Below, piece after piece: positions 58,680 through 64,000 of a DNA stretch of 64,000 nt. Source of the DNA: Larix kaempferi (lineage: Eukaryota; Streptophyta; Pinopsida; Pinales; Pinaceae); NCBI GenBank assembly GCA_027924585.1, contig BSBM01001941.1:124001-188000 (forward strand). Direction: 5' to 3'. Within the stretch, counting starts at the first letter, position 1. Each line of letters starts with the position of its first letter. The notes under the pieces are model-generated. The model was not told where the DNA came from. It saw nothing but the letters and a program-made list of their open reading frames with translations, and did not search any database. Made by a program: the position numbers and the translations under genes.

Positions 58680-59410
58680 GACATTTTTAATAATGCTACA
58701 AATTTTTTGAAGAGTTATCAAAAGAAGAAGATATTCAGGAATACAAAAATAAAACTTTGAATGAATTGTTGCAATTGCTTTCAAAAGAGGAAGTCACCGC
58801 AAGACCGATTGATTTAACATATATAATAAGGACTCGCACAAGTAATGAAAAGTTCCCCAAAAATTTATGCATGCTAAACAAAAAAGAAAAGATGGATATT
58901 GACCGTCTAGTCGATTTCAACGTCAATGGATACCGCATCTCGCAAGTTGTCCTTGAATCTGGGTTACACATAATGACTAGAACGACATGGGAATGCCTCG
59001 GTCGACCTCACCTATCAGAGTCAGGCATATACCTTAAGCTTGTTGATTAAGTCCTAATAGAACCCATTGGAGTATGGAAAAATGTTAATATTTGTATCAT
59101 GGGAATAGAAACACAAATTGAATTCAAAATAATTGATCCAAAGGAAGGAGAAAAATCCTTCCTGGAACTGGTTGGTCGCCTATGGGGACGGAAAATGAAA
59201 CCTTCAATCTCTCTCAAAAGAGATAGAATAAAAATAAAGGAAGAGGGTAAGAAAGTTGTCGTACCAATTTATCCATCTCAGGAAAAACCTTAGGAGGAAC
59301 CTGATGATAATGATGGAGGTATAAGAATATTGTACCAAGTAATGGAAAACAATGAAGACTCAGTCGAACCAAATAAATACGGGGAAATTTATTTGGGGTC
59401 ACCCATGTCG
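58680..59410 (+). pseudogene. Element F protease region
   Basis: LVDFNVNGYRISQVVLESGL is followed by MTRTTWECLGRPHL and ESGIYLKLVD, then a stop. Next come EPIGVWKNVNICIMGI, FKIIDPKEGEKSFLELVGR and WGRKMKPSISLKRDRIKIK. This is the retroviral-type aspartic protease order (catalytic loop, flap and a late LVGRPWG block). The catalytic D-T/S-G has become ESG, so the enzyme would be dead even without the stops. Confidence 0.75.
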
Positions 59411-59599
59411 GTCAGGAAAAATTCAGACTCATAAATTTATGATTAGAAAATAGAAAACTATGAGGCACATGCGAGAGACTGTCGGTTTCTTGAAGTTATT
59501 CCTCATTCTACGACACAAAATTGTTATGAAATATCTCTGATACCAAAAATCTTTGAAAATAAAATAAGAGACTATCCGACCCTAGTACCAATTAAAATC

Positions 59600-60372
59600 G
59601 AACTGACCCAACTTCCTCCATTGCACTATAAAGAACGAAAATCACTGACACTGCACGTTGAAGAAGTATCCAAAAATGTCGATGAGCAAGGTCGATTCAA
59701 AAGCTTAGTATAAACCTTTACAGGCCAAGCGGCCCTATGGTGGCACAGACATTAGTCGCGCATGCAGACATGGAAGACCACATTTACATATTTTATTAAA
59801 ATATTTGGAGGAAAGAAATTAACATTTGAAGCTCAGATCCGAATATATGTGTAAGGTATAGACCCGACGGAACATATTGAAAGATGTCAAAAAGAATAGA
59901 AAAGACTAGGATACAGAGACAAACGAATCTGTCCTCACCTATTTCCAAGTATAATAGATGATCTCCCTAATAAATGGTTTAAGATGGAAGAAATAAGAGG
60001 GGAAACCTTTAGTTGGAAAACCTTTGAATAAAATTTTAGCAAATATTTATCATTCTCTCTTGTTGAAGAATGCTTAAAACAAGTTGTCCAGGAGATTGAA
60101 CAATTCATCATGAAATCAGAAAGCCCAAACAGTGAAAACCAGAAAACCGACCGACCTAGTACAAAGTGTAACATAATCACGATGACCAAGAATTATTTGA
60201 ATCCACGACTGAACCACCTACATATGGAAAATGAAAACATCGTCGGGAAAATATTTCGTTGGAAAAGAGACCACCCTTGCATGGATCAGCCGGTCAAGAC
60301 AGTCTTAAAAATTAACTCTAAAGAAAAAATTGAAGATGATGAACACAAAGATTTCCCACTATCGTTCACATA
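59600..60372 (+). pseudogene. Element F second gag-like block between protease and RT
   Basis: TFTGQAALWWHRH is followed by a stop, then SRMQTWKTTFTYFIKIFGGK, GIDPTEHIERCQKE, KRLGYRDKRICPHLFPSIID, LPNKWFKMEEIRGETFSWKT and LVEECLKQVVQEIEQFI. The W-W, F-x-F and late LP/W pattern is that of a retrotransposon gag core, yet it lies after protease and before RT. Its meaning is unclear: a duplicated gag, a recombination product or a lineage-specific second capsid domain. Confidence 0.6.
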
Positions 60373-60469
60373 ATTTAAAGGAGGGGAATTGAAAATTGAT
60401 GAATCCAAATTGCTAAAATGGATGGATGCATAAATTAAAACAAAATAAGTTGACATTTTGACCGATGGA

Positions 60470-60679
60470 AAACCTAAGTTGGGTAAAATTGTCGACTATT
60501 GGTCGGAGCAGTAGAATACCGAAATAGCCAACCTCTTGAAAGAATACCAAGATGTCTTTGCTCGCAACTATAAAGACTTGAAAGGTATAGTCCAGGAGAT
60601 GGGAGAAATGAAAATTGAAATTATGCTTGATTCTAAGACTGTGAAGAAACAACCATATATGCTAGCCCATAAATACAAA
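60470..60679 (+). pseudogene. Element F RT, N-terminal piece
   Basis: ANLLKEYQDVFARNYKDLKG is followed by IVQEMGEMKIEIMLDSK and VKKQPYMLAHKYK. This is the standard lead-in to Athila/Tat RT. It stops abruptly at the TGTTAAC of the inserted sequence and resumes at about 61672. Confidence 0.85.
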
Positions 60680-61667
60680 TGTTAACGCCTAAATCTCACA
60701 CATATGCGACATTTTAGAGATTCTTGGAGTAAGGCATCATCAACATGAATAATACAGTTCACCAAAGGCATACTCAACAAATCCAAAAGATATCATGAGT
60801 CCAAACGTGCCCAAGTCCAATCAAAATAAGAGGTCGCATGGCTGAACCATTGTTAATCTGCGTTATATCACATGTTATCTCTACGTTATATCACATGTTA
60901 TCAGTTCAATGCCTGCTCGATACTCACACGGCTTTTCCTTCGACAGTTACACTACTGTCAAAATGGTGGGACCAACTAATTCCCATGACGCATTGAAGGC
61001 TCCATCACCTCCAAGAATTTGAATTCGGATCCTCACACACTTGGTGGCATTAACTAGCCCCCTTAGTGCACCTTGGAACTAGTTCATGGAGTGTATGAGT
61101 TCACATTTGGATCTAGTTGTTTCTTGGCCACCTCTTGGCCTATAAGAGGAAGCCATGGAAATTAATTTTGTAGGGAGAAAATAAGAGCAAGGTTATGTTG
61201 TTGGATTTGTCTTGGAGCTTCCTTATATCCCACCTCTTCCTACCTTTGTAAGCATTCTCAAGCTCCTTTGCCACCTTCCTCCAAGGTGCTAGAGTCTCTC
61301 CATTGTTCTACCACCCATTTGGCATTTAGATTAGACAAAAAAGGCATCCATAAGGGAAATTATTGGCTTCCCTTGAATCCCACATCTCCTAGGTGTTGTA
61401 CAGCTTGACCATTGGGCAATACAAAGTGGTTTTGCATACCTTTGATTGTTGTTGGAGTTTGCATTCTCCCCCATTTCCTTTTTGTTGCATTTTATTTCAA
61501 TTTTATTTATTTTATGTGAATGCCACTAACAATCTCTTGCAGGATCATTTGGAGGACAACCACACACCCCTACAAGGGCTCCAAGGACTGAGACCTTGTT
61601 GCAGCCTACAAGTCCTAACCCCTTACTAAGTGGAAAGAGGCACACTCATGCAATTTTTTCCACAACA
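60680..61667 (+). mobile_element. Probable solo LTR inserted in the RT of F
   Basis: A 988-bp block starting TGTTAACGCC and ending CCACAACA interrupts RT between KYK and DIVKKEIE. Flanks are ACAAA on the left and ACAAT on the right, a duplication with one change. CCTATAAGAGGA near 61138 is TATA-like, and the block has no coding content, as expected for an LTR. The family is not represented elsewhere in the window. Orientation is inferred from the TATA-like motif. Confidence 0.65.
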
Positions 61668-62039
61668 ACAATGATATTGTTAAAAAGGAGATTGAAAACA
61701 TGCTAGTTGCAGGAATAATGTATCTCGTCGATCAATCGAAATGGACCACTCCAATGGTTATACAACCGAAAAAACATGACCCAAAACGTATGCGTATTTG
61801 TGTCAACTTCAAAGGGATAAAAAAAGTAACCTTGATCGACCCATTCCCAACTCCATTTGTCGATGAGACCATCAATGAAATCATTGGGCACGAGTGTTAG
61901 TATTTCACCAATGGATTCTCTAGGTATAACCAGTTCCCCATAACCAAAGAAGACCAACATAATACCACATTTGTCTATTAATTTAGATCATTCACCTGTA
62001 AAGTCATGCAATTTGGATTAAACAATGCACATGTTGTAT
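61668..62039 (+). pseudogene. Element F RT, middle piece
   Basis: DIVKKEIENMLVAGIMYLVD is followed by WTTPMVIQPKKHD, MRICVNFKGIKKVTLIDPFP, YFTNGFSRYNQFPITKEDQH, and MQFGLNNAHVVFSR. These are the finger and palm blocks of RT up to the residues before the catalytic loop. There it is interrupted by a SINE. Confidence 0.9.
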
Positions 62040-62055
62040 TCTCTAGGATTGTTAT
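62040..62055 (+). repeat. Target duplication of the SINE, left copy
   Basis: TCTCTAGGATTGTTAT here and TCTCTAGGGTTGTTAT at 62261-62276 differ by one base. The sequence is RT coding sequence (FSRIVI-like), duplicated on SINE insertion. Confidence 0.9.
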
Positions 62056-62260
62056 TTTTTTTCAATTTGGCTCACGGCCCTAGAGCTCACTATGTCCACG
62101 GATCCAAGCCAAGTGGGCACACCCAAAGGGGCCACACCTCTTTCGGCATTACTTCAATGCTTAACCCCAAAGGAACTAGAGAATTGAACCCCTAACCTCG
62201 ACCTTGTTCTATCTTGTTACGGGAATATCCAACCAACTAAGCTACCCCTCAAGGCTATAA
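62056..62260 (-). mobile_element. tRNA-derived SINE in the RT of F
   Basis: This is 205 bp on the minus strand. Its tRNA-like head (GGGTAGCTTAGTTGGTTGGA, a good pol III A box) starts at about 62249. A B box in GAGGTTAGGGGTTCAATTCTC lies near 62176-62200. A unique body follows, with GGTGTGGCCCCTTTGGGTGT and GGCTTGGATCCGTGGACAT. It ends in an A-rich tail (plus-strand TTTTTTTT at 62056-62062). Sixteen-base target duplications flank it. It is cleanly defined and transcriptionally plausible. The RT frame continues on both sides. Confidence 0.88.
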
Positions 62261-62900
62261 TCTCTAGGGTTGTTATCAAATAATTCCAAAAATTTCTATA
62301 TAAAACAATGGTTGTTTATTTTGATGACTAGACAATCTATTCAATGCTTATAGACCATGTGTATTGGCTCCAACTGATGTTAGAAAGGTGTAGGCAAATT
62401 TAGTTGTCACTTAATATCAAGAAATGCATTTTTGCCACACTAATTGGAGTATTATTAGGCCATGTTTTTTGCAACGAAGGCATACAAGTCGATCTGGATA
62501 AAATTATAGTCATCCTGGACCTAAAACCTCCAGTTAACCCCAAGTAAGTCAGAATACTGCTTGGACATACAATTTATTATAGAAAATTCATCAAAAATTA
62601 CTCTGATACAACTTTCCCATTGGAAGAGTTGTTAAGATTAAAAGTTGAATTCGATTGGACATCGGAATGCGAAGAATACTTTGAACTCCTTAAAAGAAAA
62701 TTAGTAGAAGCTTTAATTTTGAGATTTCCAGACTAGTCGAAGAAATTTCATGTGCACATCGATGCGTCGGGTATTGTAGTCGAAGCGGTACTCACACAAC
62801 TTGGAGACAACGAGATGGATTATCCAAATGCGTATGCCAGTCGGAAATTGAACAAACCATAAATAAATTATTCAACAACAGAATGTGAAGGGATGGGAAT
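62261..62900 (+). pseudogene. Element F RT, C-terminal piece with YFDD
   Basis: After the SINE: QKFLYKTMVVYFDD, then a TAG at 62329, then HVYWLQLMLERCRQ, LSLNIKKCIFATLIGVLLGH and VRILLGHTIYYRKFIKNYSD. The catalytic motif is YFDD, where gypsy elements usually have YLDD or YVDD. It leads into RNase H with FPLEELLRLKVEFDWTSECE. Confidence 0.88.
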
Positions 62901-63120
62901 GATATTTTCCTTGCAGAAATAAAAAACAATATCTATTGCCTAACCCATTTATATTCTTCGCAGATCATCAAGCATTCAAGTATTTGGTCAATAAACCACT
63001 ACATGACGGTTGGATTTGCAGATGGATCCTATTATTCTAGGAATTTGAATTTGAGATACTTGTCCAACCATGAAAGATAAATGTCGAACCAGACCATTTG
63101 TCCTTAATAGAGTCAGATAG
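62640..63120 (+). pseudogene. Element F RNase H
   Basis: FELLKRKLVEALILRFPD is followed by a stop. Then come FHVHIDASGIVVEAVLTQLG, YASRKLNKP, a stop, and NYSTTECEGMGMIFSLQK. The frame shifts to give FFADHQAFKYLVNKPLHDG and a late EPDHLSLIE-like end near 63090. These are the DAS, E and D blocks of gypsy RNase H. It is not functional. Confidence 0.82.
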
Positions 63121-63159
63121 ACAATGAACTTCCTGACGCCCATTTATTTAGATTTGAGG

Positions 63160-64000
63160 TTGTACCGGAATATTTAGCGAACATTGCAGAATTTTTACAA
63201 GAGGGACAGGCCCCGAAAGGAACTTATGAGAAAAAGAGAAAGATTGTAGCAATGAAAGCAACACTGTATACACTAGTCAATGGGTACCTATACATGATTT
63301 TCTTGACAACATACTCCGGCAGTGTACACTTGAACATGAGTGACACGACATCATTGAAGAAGCACATTCGAGACTCACAAGAGGACATTTCCAAGCTGAC
63401 ATGACTGCGATAATTTTTTGCAATTAAGACTGTGGTGTCCAACTCTAAATAAAGGTTGCAAAACATATGTTAATAAATGTGACAAATATCGATGAATGGG
63501 TATATCTTTAAGAAGACATGAAATGTTGTTCATTTCAATAAGTCCTAGTCTCACATTTGAAATATGGTCAATCAACTTCATCGGTCCATTCCTGACTCTA
63601 GGCCATCAGACAAGAGCACAATACATTATCACTATAGTTGACTATGTAACTAAGTGGGTAGAATCAGAACCAGTTGAATCCTGTACAAGTGAGGTTGCAA
63701 CAAAGTTTATCTATGAAAACATTATCACGAGATTTGGATGTCCAATTACCCTTATCAGCGATTGACGAACACACTTTATCAACAAGACAATTGTTGTATT
63801 ATTGAAGGAATTTATGATCGACCACCACAAGATTTCATCATATCATTCGTGGTCGAATGGTGTGGCCGATTCGTTCAATAAAACTTTGACCAAAGGACTA
63901 ACTAAAATATGCGACATTGATAAAGACGACTGGGATGACAAAATACTAGCGATACTATGGGTATATCGAACAACATATAAAAGATCAACATGACATACGC
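63160..64000 (+). pseudogene. Element F integrase (cut by window edge)
   Basis: The zinc-binding region is decayed (around 63350-63500, ending CDKY). The core reads IWSINFIGPF, AQYIITIVDYVTKWVESEPV and FIYENIITRFGCPITLISD, with a stop after the second catalytic Asp at 63765. It continues with FMIDHHKISSYHSWSNGVAD and FNKTLTKGLTKICD. The catalytic Glu, expected in NGQVE, is replaced (NGVAD). DDWDDKILAILWVYRTTYKR follows to the window end. Confidence 0.88.

Larger units (their letters stand above)
55320..64000 (+). mobile_element. Athila/Tat-like Ty3/gypsy element F (runs off the window)
   Basis: Plus strand, from a 343-bp 5' LTR through primer site, gag, zinc knuckles, protease, a second gag-like block, RT, RNase H and integrase, which is cut by the window edge. 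The 3' LTR is outside. It is inserted in the RT of element D. Frame-breaking stops occur in every domain. It contains a probable solo LTR (60680-61667) and a SINE (62056-62260) within RT. It belongs to the same broad clade as its host D but has clearly different sequence. Confidence 0.88.

Overview
This window is non-coding, repeat-packed nuclear DNA from a plant with a large genome. It shows nested LTR retrotransposons with initiator-Met-type primer sites, a CACTA transposase relic, plant-type LINEs and tRNA-derived SINEs. There is no bacterial gene organisation, and I found no intact host gene, rRNA or functional tRNA gene. The heavily decayed but still recognisable Athila/Tat-like, chromovirus and copia elements would fit a gymnosperm or another large-genome land plant. 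That placement is inference.

Layout from left to right. 1-960 is a degenerate telomere-motif-like tract whose G-rich strand switches halfway. 960-2868 is unidentified sequence with a 190-bp direct repeat and a GT/GGTG microsatellite. 2869-9380 is a complete-ended Ty1/copia element on the minus strand (574-bp LTRs, TGTTT target duplication, perfect primer site). It keeps only a broken reverse transcriptase/RNase H and carries three minisatellites before its 3' LTR. 9381-17100 holds a tandem duplication, an unidentified exon-like relic and a decayed TNP2-type CACTA transposase with intron traces. 17710-20400 is a TCATCA-rich array with a recurring 120-bp non-simple block. 20720-25645 holds pieces of two LINEs in opposite orientations.

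From about 27.6 kb to the right edge the window is a set of nested insertions. The host is a minus-strand Athila/Tat-like gypsy element (D). Its RT is cut by a plus-strand Athila/Tat-like element (F, 55320 to beyond 64000). Its integrase is cut by a chromovirus-type element (C, 44900-53421). A downstream accessory reading frame is cut by a non-coding LTR element with three LTRs (AB, 28335-41921). AB itself contains a gypsy element (E, 30575-36286). F contains a probable solo LTR (60680-61667) and a SINE (62056-62260). Target-site duplications and resumption of the host reading frame support most of these joints.

No element appears able to move by itself: every pol frame seen has stops or shifts. 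C has lost nearly all of gag-pol but keeps its chromodomain tail. AB seems never to have coded. The most unusual signal is that AB's internal region and LTR, the 3' region of the copia element, and the LTR head of F are made largely of short inverted repeats arranged in series. The stems differ from unit to unit but remain self-complementary.
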